DNA of 64,000 nucleotides from an uncultured Bacteroidales bacterium. GTDB lineage: Bacteria; Bacteroidota; Bacteroidia; Bacteroidales; P3. Numbering within the stretch: the first letter of the stretch is position 1; each line of letters begins with the position of its first letter. The stretch spans positions 62,001 through 126,000 of the forward strand of contig CALUHJ010000004.1 in assembly GCA_944320415.1 (NCBI GenBank). Direction: 5' to 3'. Shown one piece after another: positions 1-7,423 of the stretch. The position numbers and the translations under genes were made by a program. The notes beneath the pieces are model-generated. The model worked only from the letters and a program-made list of their open reading frames with translations, was not told the origin of the DNA and searched no databases.

Positions 1-1
1 C

Positions 2-919
2 AGGGAATTCGTAATACTGCATTCCATAAATGCTTCTATGATGCTCGTATGTTTTTATTCCAACTATTTGCTTTTCATCGACAAATTCCTGTTTGAAAAA
101 AAATTCACGAAATTCATAAGCATAAATATCCTGATGATATTGGCATTCGCCTTGACAAACCACATCTGCGTAGGCCTTATTGCCGGCAAAGAACACGGAA
201 ACATACCATTCGGACTTAATCTTGTGATGATATTGCGAAATTCGCTTTCACTCTTGCTTACACTCGGCATCTGCATAGGAGCAAAAATGAGCATCAAATG
301 GCTTGAAACCGAAAAGGAACGCGAAAGAATAGAAAAACTCAAGGCCGAATGCGAATTACAGAACCTGAAAAACCAGATGAATCCTCACTTTCTGATAAAT
401 ACATTGAACAACATATATGCTCTTGTAGGTATTTCGCAGGAGAAAGCCCAGGATGCAATACAGCAACTGAGCAAACTGTTGAGATACGTGCTCAGAGTAG
501 ATGGACACAATCTTGTTCCGCTTGTTCAGGAAACGGATTTTCTAAAAAGCTACATAGAATTGATGAAACTGCGTCAGGGAAACAACGTGACGATAGAACA
601 GAACATAGAAATAAACGACAGAACGGACAAGATGATAGCTCCTCTCATACACATAAGTCTTATCGAAAACGCATTCAAACACGGAATAAACTCCGGAGAA
701 AAGTCAAAAATAGTCATAAACATACGGGAAACTGACGAAGGAATAAGTACTCTGATAAAAAACACTTATTTCCCAAAAGACAAAACAGACAAATCCGGCA
801 GCGGAATAGGATTGCAACAAGTAGAAAAAAGGCTTAAACTGCAATATCCCTCAAAATACGACTACGAACACAAGATAGAAAACGGGTATTACATTGTGAA
901 ATTGGACATAAAAGTATAG
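2..919 (+). CDS. LytS-type sensor histidine kinase (5' partial)
   Basis: Membrane sensor kinase of the LytS/YehU (His_kinase, PF06580) family. The frame stays open to the left edge of the window, so the N-terminus is missing; the first internal Met is at 38. Two or three hydrophobic segments lie in the visible N-terminal part, followed by a short coiled coil and the phospho-acceptor block NQMNPHFLINTLNNIY, whose His is about residue 117 counted from that Met. The ATPase N-box is LIENAFKHG and a G-box (SGIGLQQVEKRL) follows. The partner response regulator starts 18 bp downstream, so the two form a two-component system. The signal sensed is not visible. Confidence 0.93.
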   Translation, partial: REFVILHSINASMMLVCFYSNYLLFIDKFLFEKKFTKFISINILMILAFALTNHICVGLIAGKEHGNIPFGLNLVMILRNSLSLLLTLGICIGAKMSIKWLETEKERERIEKLKAECELQNLKNQMNPHFLINTLNNIYALVGISQEKAQDAIQQLSKLLRYVLRVDGHNLVPLVQETDFLKSYIELMKLRQGNNVTIEQNIEINDRTDKMIAPLIHISLIENAFKHGINSGEKSKIVINIRETDEGISTLIKNTYFPKDKTDKSGSGIGLQQVEKRLKLQYPSKYDYEHKIENGYYIVKLDIKV

Positions 920-937
920 CCAAAACATATTTACGAC

Positions 938-1690
938 ATGCAACTGACCTGCATAGCAATCGACGATGAGCCTCTGGCATTAAGCCTAATGGATTCTTAC
1001 ATCAAAAAGACATCCTTTCTGGAAGGCTTGGGTTGTTTCAATTCCGCACTTGAGGCTTTGGAAACTATAAAAACACAAAAACCCGACATTATATTCCTGG
1101 ACATACAAATGCCCAATCTGAACGGTATGGATTTTGCGAAAAACATAGACGAAGACTCCAAAATAATCTTCACAACAGCTTTTGACCAATATGCCATAGA
1201 AGGCTACAAGGTAAACGCCTGCGACTATCTGCTAAAGCCCATAAGCTACAAGGATTTTTTTGAAGCAGTCGGCAAGATATACTCGTCAAAGTGCAAACAG
1301 GAAAGTCAGGTAAAAAATTCAAACTCATCAGATGGCATATTCATAAAGGCAGACGGCAAATTCGTGAAGGTGCTGTTCAACAGAATAACATATATTGAAG
1401 CCGTAAAGGACTACATAAAGATATGCTTCGATGACAAAACGGCAATGCCGCTTATGAGTCTCAACAGAATGAAAAACATAGAAAACGAACTGCCTGAAAA
1501 CTTTGTAAGAATACACAAGTCATTCATAATAAACACCGAAAAGATAGACTACATAGAACGCAATCATGTAATAATAGGCAATGTACGCATACCTATCGGA
1601 GGATATTTCAACGCCTCAAGAGAAATAAAAGACATGAAAACCCTCAGTTGCAGTGAACTGCTCGAACTTCTGAAAAAAGAGAAGTCATAA
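938..1690 (+). CDS. LytTR-family response regulator
   Basis: Transcriptional response regulator of 250 residues. The N-terminal receiver domain (about 1-120) has the acidic pair DDE at 9-11, the phospho-acceptor Asp in IIFLDIQMPN (about residue 55) and the conserved Lys in LLKPISY. The C-terminal half (about 130-245) is a LytTR DNA-binding domain with the typical ITYIEAVKDYIKI and FVRIHKSFIIN segments. It lies directly downstream of the LytS-type kinase and is presumably phosphorylated by it. Its last bases overlap the convergent DUF3788 gene by 6 bp. Target genes cannot be told from the sequence. Confidence 0.95.
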   Translation: MQLTCIAIDDEPLALSLMDSYIKKTSFLEGLGCFNSALEALETIKTQKPDIIFLDIQMPNLNGMDFAKNIDEDSKIIFTTAFDQYAIEGYKVNACDYLLKPISYKDFFEAVGKIYSSKCKQESQVKNSNSSDGIFIKADGKFVKVLFNRITYIEAVKDYIKICFDDKTAMPLMSLNRMKNIENELPENFVRIHKSFIINTEKIDYIERNHVIIGNVRIPIGGYFNASREIKDMKTLSCSELLELLKKEKS

Positions 1691-2101
1691 TTTCCTCTTC
1701 AGACAGTAAGCCCTTGCAAAATTCTCCACATCCTTTGTCTGTCTTATTTCAAATATCATCGGAATCATTTTGGAACTATGTTCTGTCTCAACAAATTCCC
1801 GCTTGTGCTTTTCATCTATGTCAGACAAGCGTATCGCATCCATATTCTTTTCAGTAAAAAACAAGACAAGTTTGAAATACCCTTCATGGACATGCAACCA
1901 TGCAATATTTTTCTTCTTTACAATCAATTTGCCCAGCCATGCTTTGCCGTCCCGATAGTAATTCCAGTTTAATTCCATGCCCTCTTTCAATGCAAAGGAC
2001 AGAAAGGCATCATAAGCATCAGCACTATCTCCCAATGCAAAACGTATTGTCGTATCATCCGGCCTGACCGAACTATCCTTGAAATAAAGCGTATTTTCCA
2101 T
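1685..2101 (-). CDS. DUF3788-like protein
   Basis: Small cytoplasmic protein of 138 residues without signal peptide or membrane segment. The block WNYYRDGKAWLGKL, followed by a Lys-rich stretch and HEGYFKLVLFF, resembles the DUF3788 family, whose members are predicted to share a YdhG/DUF1801-like fold. The function is unknown. It is convergent with the LytTR regulator and overlaps its 3' end by 6 bp. The glucosaminidase gene ends 19 bp upstream of its start on the same strand, so co-transcription is possible. The family assignment rests on pattern recognition only. Confidence 0.75.
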   Translation of the reverse strand: MENTLYFKDSSVRPDDTTIRFALGDSADAYDAFLSFALKEGMELNWNYYRDGKAWLGKLIVKKKNIAWLHVHEGYFKLVLFFTEKNMDAIRLSDIDEKHKREFVETEHSSKMIPMIFEIRQTKDVENFARAYCLKRKL

Positions 2102-2120
2102 TCATTTTTCAATTAAAGTA

Positions 2121-2894
2121 TCATTCAAAATCAACCTCAAAATCGGTACGGTTAACGTCCTGTCTGTCTATCATCTTTTGCAGTTCTCTTTCCATAGCCC
2201 GTTTTTTTCTGTCCTTTTTGTTCTGCTTGTATCTCTGATACCATTTGGTTTTGCCGAACAAACGCTCAAAAAACGGTTTTCTTTCTTTAGTGGCAAGCTG
2301 TTTTTCGCCGACAGGCTCATCCTTCCCTACCATTTCTTCCTTAGTAGAAGTTTTCACTTCATCCCCCTTTGCAAACCATTCTCCGCTTTCGGAAGATATC
2401 TTGTCCAAATCATACAATTCTATTATGTCTATCAAAAGCTGAGGATATTTTGGATTGGTCGCATAACCCGCCTTTTTCAATCCTTTGGCCCAACCCTTGT
2501 AATCGTCAATGTCCAGTTTGAACAAGTCGGCATATCTTTTCTTTTCAACAAGGAAAAGAGAATGATCGACATATGACTGTTCAGGTGAAGCATACACCCT
2601 GAAACACTCGTTCTTCGCATCATCATCCTTGTAAATCCTCTCCCCTTCCCAATCGTTGTGACACTTTATTCCGAAATGATTGTTGCCCTTCACCGCCAGC
2701 ATGGAACGCCCGCTGCCGGACTCCAAAACCCCCTGCGCCAATGTTATGCTTGCAGGTATGCCATAAGTCCTTTCCTGCTCTATTGCGATTTTGGCATATG
2801 TCTGTATGTATTGTTCGGTAACGCTGTTTTTGTTCTGTGCTTGCAAGCCGAAGCACAGCCCAAGCAAAACGGATGAGAGCAAAAGTCTTGTCAT
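2121..2894 (-). CDS. Secreted glucosaminidase (peptidoglycan hydrolase)
   Basis: Predicted exported endo-beta-N-acetylglucosaminidase of the FlgJ/LytG-like glucosaminidase family (PF01832), 257 residues. A signal peptide (about 1-19, ending LQAQ) precedes the catalytic domain (about 25-165) with IPASITLAQGVLESGSGRS, which contains the catalytic Glu, and NHFGIKC. The C-terminal 80 residues are very basic and low in complexity (KQNKKDRKKRAMER) and may bind an anionic surface. It probably cleaves glycan strands during wall remodelling. The LytTR system nearby might regulate it, but this is only inference from position. Confidence 0.9.
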   Translation of the reverse strand: MTRLLLSSVLLGLCFGLQAQNKNSVTEQYIQTYAKIAIEQERTYGIPASITLAQGVLESGSGRSMLAVKGNNHFGIKCHNDWEGERIYKDDDAKNECFRVYASPEQSYVDHSLFLVEKKRYADLFKLDIDDYKGWAKGLKKAGYATNPKYPQLLIDIIELYDLDKISSESGEWFAKGDEVKTSTKEEMVGKDEPVGEKQLATKERKPFFERLFGKTKWYQRYKQNKKDRKKRAMERELQKMIDRQDVNRTDFEVDFE

Positions 2895-2957
2895 ATGTAA
2901 AAACGTAGTTTAAATTTTACTTTGCGAAGATACGCATTTTTGTTTTCCCGCGTTATA

Positions 2958-2989
2958 TTCAGAAAAGAATTTCTTTGAATTCAAGTAAA
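2958..2989. repeat. Divergent copy of the intergenic TTCAGAAAAGA repeat
   Basis: The stretch starting TTCAGAAAAGAA and continuing through TTTGAATTCAA resembles the dispersed repeat seen most clearly at 38903-38945 and 49541-49583. It keeps both the TTCAGAAAAGAA half and the TGAATTCA half but differs in the centre. It lies between the divergent glucosaminidase gene and the gene at 3016. This is the weakest copy of the set and could be coincidental given the AT richness. Confidence 0.45.
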
Positions 2990-3015
2990 GTAACAAATTT
3001 TCAATAATTCGTATT

Positions 3016-4146
3016 ATGAAATCCTTTATCAGACACAGTATTGCGGTTTTCTTGCTTTTTGCGACATTGTTCACCGCAACGGAATCTTCGGCTGCAAAAT
3101 ACTATTCCCGTCCGAATGCGAGGAATACGATAAACAAAACGGCTTATATCATAGACCAGGCCTATGAGGTTGCGGCCTTCTACAATTACTGGAGCAGCAA
3201 TTATCTTTCAAAAGCGGTTTACTATAACGACTATGCACAATATCTGTTCCAAAGACGGGCATATCGTTCCGCAATCAATTATTCGTTGAGGGCAAGGGAA
3301 TATGCATTGATTGTTCTGGACAACTGCGATGATTACTGGGAGTTTTTCTACTTTACCTATTACGGATGGAGTTTCCGTTTCGGATACAACCCTAATTTCG
3401 CTTATGCCAACGGTTACATGGACGGGTATTACGACGGATATTACGCTTCATACTGCAACCGTCACAACCACAACTATCACAATGACCCGTATTACAGACC
3501 GAACGGACACTACAACAATCATCCCAAAACGAGCACTACCGTAATAGGAAGAGGAAATACCGGTGCGATAAGCTCAAACGGAGGTTCCTCAAGCCTCGGC
3601 CGTACCGGATATACCGGCTCCGAATCGACGGGTAACTACAAGAACCTGAAAGTGGACGAATACTTCTCAACCGAAGAACTCAAGGCCTTGTCGGAAATGC
3701 CTAAAGAGAAGGAAATGGAAAACAGTTTCAGACAGGCAAATCCAAGTGTAAGTTTCAATGACAAAGCACTCAAAACAGACAAGACAATAATGGAGAAAAA
3801 CAAGGCAACGGCTAAAAACTTCTCTACAAACGATGCAGACAATCAGACTCTGAAAAGAATGACGGTGGCCCAACCTAAAGCAATAAAAGTACAGACACAA
3901 CAGAAAGAAAACACTGTAAAAAACAACGGAATAAAAAGATCAACGGAAAAACAGACCAATATAAAGTCCTCAAGTACAATACAAAGAAACAACAGTTCTC
4001 TAAACAGAAACAATACCGGTAATGTCAAACAACAGAAAAGCATAGAGCCAAAGAAACAGGTTACGACAAAAACAGCCACACCTAACAAATCCAACGCGAA
4101 ACAAAACAAAACCAACAATTCAGCAAAACAACTAAAAAGGAAATAA
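3016..4146 (+). CDS. Secreted Tyr/His-rich protein with basic low-complexity tail
   Basis: Unrecognised exported protein of 376 residues. A signal peptide (about 1-27, ending SSAA) is followed by a helical, aromatic-rich region (30-125). Next comes a Tyr/Gly/His segment (NGYMDGYYDGYY, then HNHNYHN), a Gly/Ser linker, and a long Lys/Gln/Asn/Thr-rich tail from about 265 to the end. The tail is strongly basic and probably disordered. The composition suggests a periplasmic or surface protein that binds polymer or metal, but no catalytic motif is visible. The DUF4139 gene starts 4 bp after its stop, so the two are surely co-transcribed. Confidence 0.85.
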   Translation: MKSFIRHSIAVFLLFATLFTATESSAAKYYSRPNARNTINKTAYIIDQAYEVAAFYNYWSSNYLSKAVYYNDYAQYLFQRRAYRSAINYSLRAREYALIVLDNCDDYWEFFYFTYYGWSFRFGYNPNFAYANGYMDGYYDGYYASYCNRHNHNYHNDPYYRPNGHYNNHPKTSTTVIGRGNTGAISSNGGSSSLGRTGYTGSESTGNYKNLKVDEYFSTEELKALSEMPKEKEMENSFRQANPSVSFNDKALKTDKTIMEKNKATAKNFSTNDADNQTLKRMTVAQPKAIKVQTQQKENTVKNNGIKRSTEKQTNIKSSSTIQRNNSSLNRNNTGNVKQQKSIEPKKQVTTKTATPNKSNAKQNKTNNSAKQLKRK

Positions 4147-4150
4147 AGTC

Positions 4151-5788
4151 ATGAAAAAACTATTATTTGCAGCCTTGGCAACAATTGCATTTCATGGTGC
4201 AAACGCCCAAAAGGAAATATCTGCGGGTATAAAAAACGTAACTGTTTATCCCAACAACGCTCTAATAGAAAAAAGTGCCGTTGTAAACCTTACGGCAGGG
4301 AACAACATTCTCTATCTGAAAGGCAACAGTCCTTACCTTGACCCGAACAGTATCCGATTTGATGCCGATGACAAATATGAAATAGTATATTTTTCATCGA
4401 CCAAAAGAATTTCTTCCATAAATCCTGAATATGAGAATACACTTCCCGAACAGGTACGGATAAAATACAAAGGCGTAAAGGACTCCATAGAAGGTCTGAA
4501 CAGGGAAATGGAACGACTTGTATTCTACAACGAAGTACTGAACAAAGAGACTGCATCGCTGAACAACATGAAAGTAATGAGTAATCCCCAGAATACGGAT
4601 TCCCTCGCCAACATAAGGAACACTCTGAACTATTACCGTGAAAAGATGCTTGAGATAAACAAGATACGGAAACAGAACGAAGATACCATAAATGCGCTGA
4701 AAAAGCAGCTGGAAAGGCTTGTACAAACATGCGGAATCATAGAAAGTTCATATCCCGACAAACAAAATCCGGAAAATAACAAGGAATATTTCGTCAAGGT
4801 CAATATCTTTGCCACCCAGGCAGTGGACAATGCCGAACTGAACTATTCATACCTCTGCAACAATGTCGGATGGACTCCTGCCTATGACCTAAAGATAAAT
4901 TCGCAGGACAATAGCGGCGAACTCATTCTCAAAGCCAACCTGTATCAGAACACATGCGAAAACTGGAAAGATGTCAAGCTGACATTCTCAACCGAGAACA
5001 ACAACGCTTATATGTACAACGGAGAATTGTATCCTTATTATCTGAGCCTCCAAATACCGATAAAAAAAACAAGTAAGGTTATTCATTATGAAATGCCTGA
5101 ATGCGATATGGTGTTATCCGGCTCGCCATCGGTTAGAAATGCGGCATACAACACCGTCATATCCAACTCTATGCTCGGAAAGGAATATACCGTTGCCAGA
5201 AAACGGAGCATACCGTCGGAAGAAACGATAAAGACCATAAACATACGCTCGCAGCAACCCGAACTGGTTTACCGATACTCCATAAAACCGGTATTGTCAA
5301 GCAGAGCGTTTTTCCAGGGCCTTGTTCCGAACTGGCAGCAACTGGAACTGATGGATGCGGATGTAAACCTGTATTTTGACGGAAAATATACCAACAAAAC
5401 ACATATTTATTCCAATTCGGTACAAGAGGACACCCTTTGCCTTGACCTCGGAGTTGACAGACGCATAAGCGTGGAACGCAAGATAAACAAGTCTGTTCCG
5501 AACAAGACAAGCATAGTCGGCAATCAGCTTGAAATGATTGTGGAGGTTGACATAAAGGTCAAGAACAACAGCCTTAAGGAAATGGATGCAGAAATAGAAG
5601 ACAGAATACCGTTAACCACCAGTCCGGACATAAAGATAAGCGTTTTGGACATTGACGGTGCACAAATGGACGAAAAGACCGGCTTCTTGAAATGGACAAA
5701 GAAGATAAAAGCCTCCGAAACGGTGAACCTGAAGGTGAAATACAGCGTAAGATATCCCAAGGATCATACCTTGAACGAAATAAGATAG
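4151..5788 (+). CDS. DUF4139 (MuiA-like) exported protein
   Basis: Protein of 545 residues of the mucoidy-inhibitor MuiA/DUF4139 family. A signal peptide (1-19, ending ANAQ) precedes a DUF4140-type N-terminal domain (about 22-100, VTVYPNNALIEKSA). A coiled-coil region (about 95-200) follows, then the DUF4139 beta-rich domain (about 210-540) with NVGWTPAYDLKI and RAFFQGLVPNWQQLEL. The biochemical role of the family is unknown. It forms a two-gene unit with the Tyr/His-rich secreted protein just upstream and ends before a strong hairpin terminator. Confidence 0.9.
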   Translation: MKKLLFAALATIAFHGANAQKEISAGIKNVTVYPNNALIEKSAVVNLTAGNNILYLKGNSPYLDPNSIRFDADDKYEIVYFSSTKRISSINPEYENTLPEQVRIKYKGVKDSIEGLNREMERLVFYNEVLNKETASLNNMKVMSNPQNTDSLANIRNTLNYYREKMLEINKIRKQNEDTINALKKQLERLVQTCGIIESSYPDKQNPENNKEYFVKVNIFATQAVDNAELNYSYLCNNVGWTPAYDLKINSQDNSGELILKANLYQNTCENWKDVKLTFSTENNNAYMYNGELYPYYLSLQIPIKKTSKVIHYEMPECDMVLSGSPSVRNAAYNTVISNSMLGKEYTVARKRSIPSEETIKTINIRSQQPELVYRYSIKPVLSSRAFFQGLVPNWQQLELMDADVNLYFDGKYTNKTHIYSNSVQEDTLCLDLGVDRRISVERKINKSVPNKTSIVGNQLEMIVEVDIKVKNNSLKEMDAEIEDRIPLTTSPDIKISVLDIDGAQMDEKTGFLKWTKKIKASETVNLKVKYSVRYPKDHTLNEIR

Positions 5789-5817
5789 ACAAGGGTAAAA
5801 ACGAAACGCCGTTTTAG

Positions 5818-5865
5818 AAAAATGGAACTTGATTTCAATTTTACAGAATCAAGTTCCATTTTTTT
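5818..5865 (+). terminator. Rho-independent terminator after the DUF4139 gene
   Basis: A perfect 17-bp inverted repeat (5818-5834 with 5847-5863; arm AAAAATGGAACTTGATT) with a 12-nt loop and a T run at the end of the right arm. It lies 30 bp after the DUF4139 stop and 48 bp beyond the end of the convergent metK gene, so it may serve both strands. Confidence 0.88.
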
Positions 5866-5912
5866 AGAATCAAATTACGCGGATTGCCAAATGACAAGCC
5901 GTATATTCAGAC

Positions 5913-7187
5913 TCAATCCATGTTGAAAGCCTTTCTTATCTTATCCACATAATCGAGCTTTTCCCAAGTGTAGAATTCAACCTCTTTCGTCACTTTTTTG
6001 CCGTTTTGCATCATCTGAACCTTCTGTTTGTAAGGTGTACGGCCGAAATGACCATACGCTGCGGTAGGCAGGTAAATAGGATTCTTCAATCCCAGACGTT
6101 TTATTATCGCATAAGGTCTCAAGTCGAACAATGTCTTTATTCTTTCGGCTATTTCACCGTCGGACAACGTTTTTCCATCCGCATTCTTTACCTTTGCGCT
6201 GTTGTAGGTGTTCACATACAGTCCAACAGGTTCGGCCACACCTATCGCATAAGCCACCTGCACCAATACCTCACTGCAAAGACCGGCCGCAACCATGTTC
6301 TTGGCTATGTGCCTTACCGCATAGGCAGCACTTCTGTCAACCTTCGAAGGGTCCTTTCCCGAAAATGCTCCGCCGCCATGAGCTCCCTTCCCGCCGTATG
6401 TGTCGACTATTATTTTTCTTCCCGTAAGACCGGTATCGCCGTGAGGACCTCCGATGACAAACTTGCCGGTAGGATTGACGTAAAGCCTGTATTTGTGTCT
6501 GAACAGAGCCTTCAGTTCCTCCTTGCCCAATTTGGCAACAACCCTCGGTATCAATATTTCCCTGACATCCTTGGTAATGCGTGCCAACATCTTCTTTTCG
6601 GTATCGAAGTCATCGTGCTGCGTTGACACAACTATGGTGTCTATCGACAAAGGAGTGTTGTCGTCATCGTATTCGACCGTCACCTGACTTTTGGCATCGG
6701 GACGAAGATACGTCATCTGTTTTCCCTCTCTGCGTATCTGCGACAGTTCGGCCACAAGCATGTGGGAAAGAATCAACGGCAAGGGCATGTAATCCTCGGT
6801 ATCACTGCACGCATAACCAAACATCATTCCCTGGTCACCGGCTCCCTGTTGCTTCAAATCTTCTCTTTCCACACCCTGATTAATGTCTGGACTTTGTTCA
6901 TGAATGGTTGACACAACTCCGCAGGAATTGGCCTCGAACATGTATTCACCTTTTGTGTAACCTATTTGTCTTATTACCTCTCGTGCCGTGTGCTGCACAT
7001 CAACATAGGCCTCGGATTTGACCTCTCCGCTCAACACTACCAGACCCGTTGTGACCAAGGTTTCACAAGCCACTTTTGAATTCTTGTCCTGTTTGAGGAA
7101 TTCATCCAATACGGCATCTGAAATCTGGTCCGCCACTTTGTCAGGATGACCCTCTGAAACTGATTCTGATGTAAAGAAATACGCCAT
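5913..7187 (-). CDS. metK: S-adenosylmethionine synthase
   Basis: Makes S-adenosylmethionine from methionine and ATP; 424 residues from the ATG at 7187. This start was chosen because the product begins [17 protein letters not shown], the usual family N-terminus; a longer in-frame extension to 7226 would lie inside the leader. Visible signatures are [12 protein letters not shown], the Lys-containing [12 protein letters not shown] and the P-loop-like [16 protein letters not shown]. The gene stands alone behind its own promoter and a SAM-II-type riboswitch, so feedback by its own product is expected. Confidence 0.97.
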   Translation of the reverse strand: MAYFFTSESVSEGHPDKVADQISDAVLDEFLKQDKNSKVACETLVTTGLVVLSGEVKSEAYVDVQHTAREVIRQIGYTKGEYMFEANSCGVVSTIHEQSPDINQGVEREDLKQQGAGDQGMMFGYACSDTEDYMPLPLILSHMLVAELSQIRREGKQMTYLRPDAKSQVTVEYDDDNTPLSIDTIVVSTQHDDFDTEKKMLARITKDVREILIPRVVAKLGKEELKALFRHKYRLYVNPTGKFVIGGPHGDTGLTGRKIIVDTYGGKGAHGGGAFSGKDPSKVDRSAAYAVRHIAKNMVAAGLCSEVLVQVAYAIGVAEPVGLYVNTYNSAKVKNADGKTLSDGEIAERIKTLFDLRPYAIIKRLGLKNPIYLPTAAYGHFGRTPYKQKVQMMQNGKKVTKEVEFYTWEKLDYVDKIRKAFNMD

Positions 7188-7265
7188 TTTGCCTTGTTTT
7201 TTAAATGAAAAATGAATTAAACACAAACAAAATGGAAAACAGAATTGAATCGAATGTAAGAAAAT

Positions 7266-7320
7266 GTTGTTTTAGCATTTTTTTAACGTGGTTGCAATCA
7301 ATTCAAATCTTTCCACATTT
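7266..7320 (-). promoter_or_regulatory. SAM-II-type riboswitch in the metK leader
   Basis: On the minus strand the leader shows, in order, GAUUUGA, AUUGCA, CCACGUUAAA and UGCUAAA, matching the conserved blocks of the SAM-II aptamer (Rfam RF00521). Stem P1 forms between UGUGG (plus 7313-7317) and CCACG (plus 7287-7291). A UUG in the loop could pair with CAA after UGCUAAAA as the pseudoknot P2. The aptamer begins almost at the predicted transcription start and metK follows about 80 nt later. The placement before SAM synthase supports ligand-dependent repression. Confidence 0.85.
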
Positions 7321-7328
7321 TGCGATTG

Positions 7329-7359
7329 CAAAGGTATGACTTTTATTTGTACCTGCAAA
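7329..7359 (-). promoter_or_regulatory. Bacteroidetes-type promoter of metK
   Basis: Read on the minus strand: TTTG (plus 7356-7359), a 19-bp spacer, then TACCTTTG (plus 7329-7336). This is an exact match to the TTTG/TAnnTTTG consensus. It places transcription start near 7321, immediately before the riboswitch. Confidence 0.85.
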
Positions 7360-7372
7360 CACTTTCAAAAAT

Positions 7373-7405
7373 AAAATACGGCCGGATGATGTCCGGCCGT
7401 ATTTT
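7373..7405 (-). terminator. Terminator of the type B sorted surface protein gene
   Basis: A perfect 14-bp inverted repeat (arm AAAATACGGCCGGA, 7373-7386 with 7392-7405) with a 5-nt loop. On the minus strand it follows the stop codon at 7424 by about 18 bp and ends in a T-rich run. It separates this gene from the metK promoter. Confidence 0.88.
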
Positions 7406-7423
7406 CAATCTTCAAAAACCCGA

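Noticed and set aside
7188..7226. An N-terminal extension of metK
   Set aside because: The extra residues ([13 protein letters not shown]) do not occur in the family and fall in the riboswitch leader.
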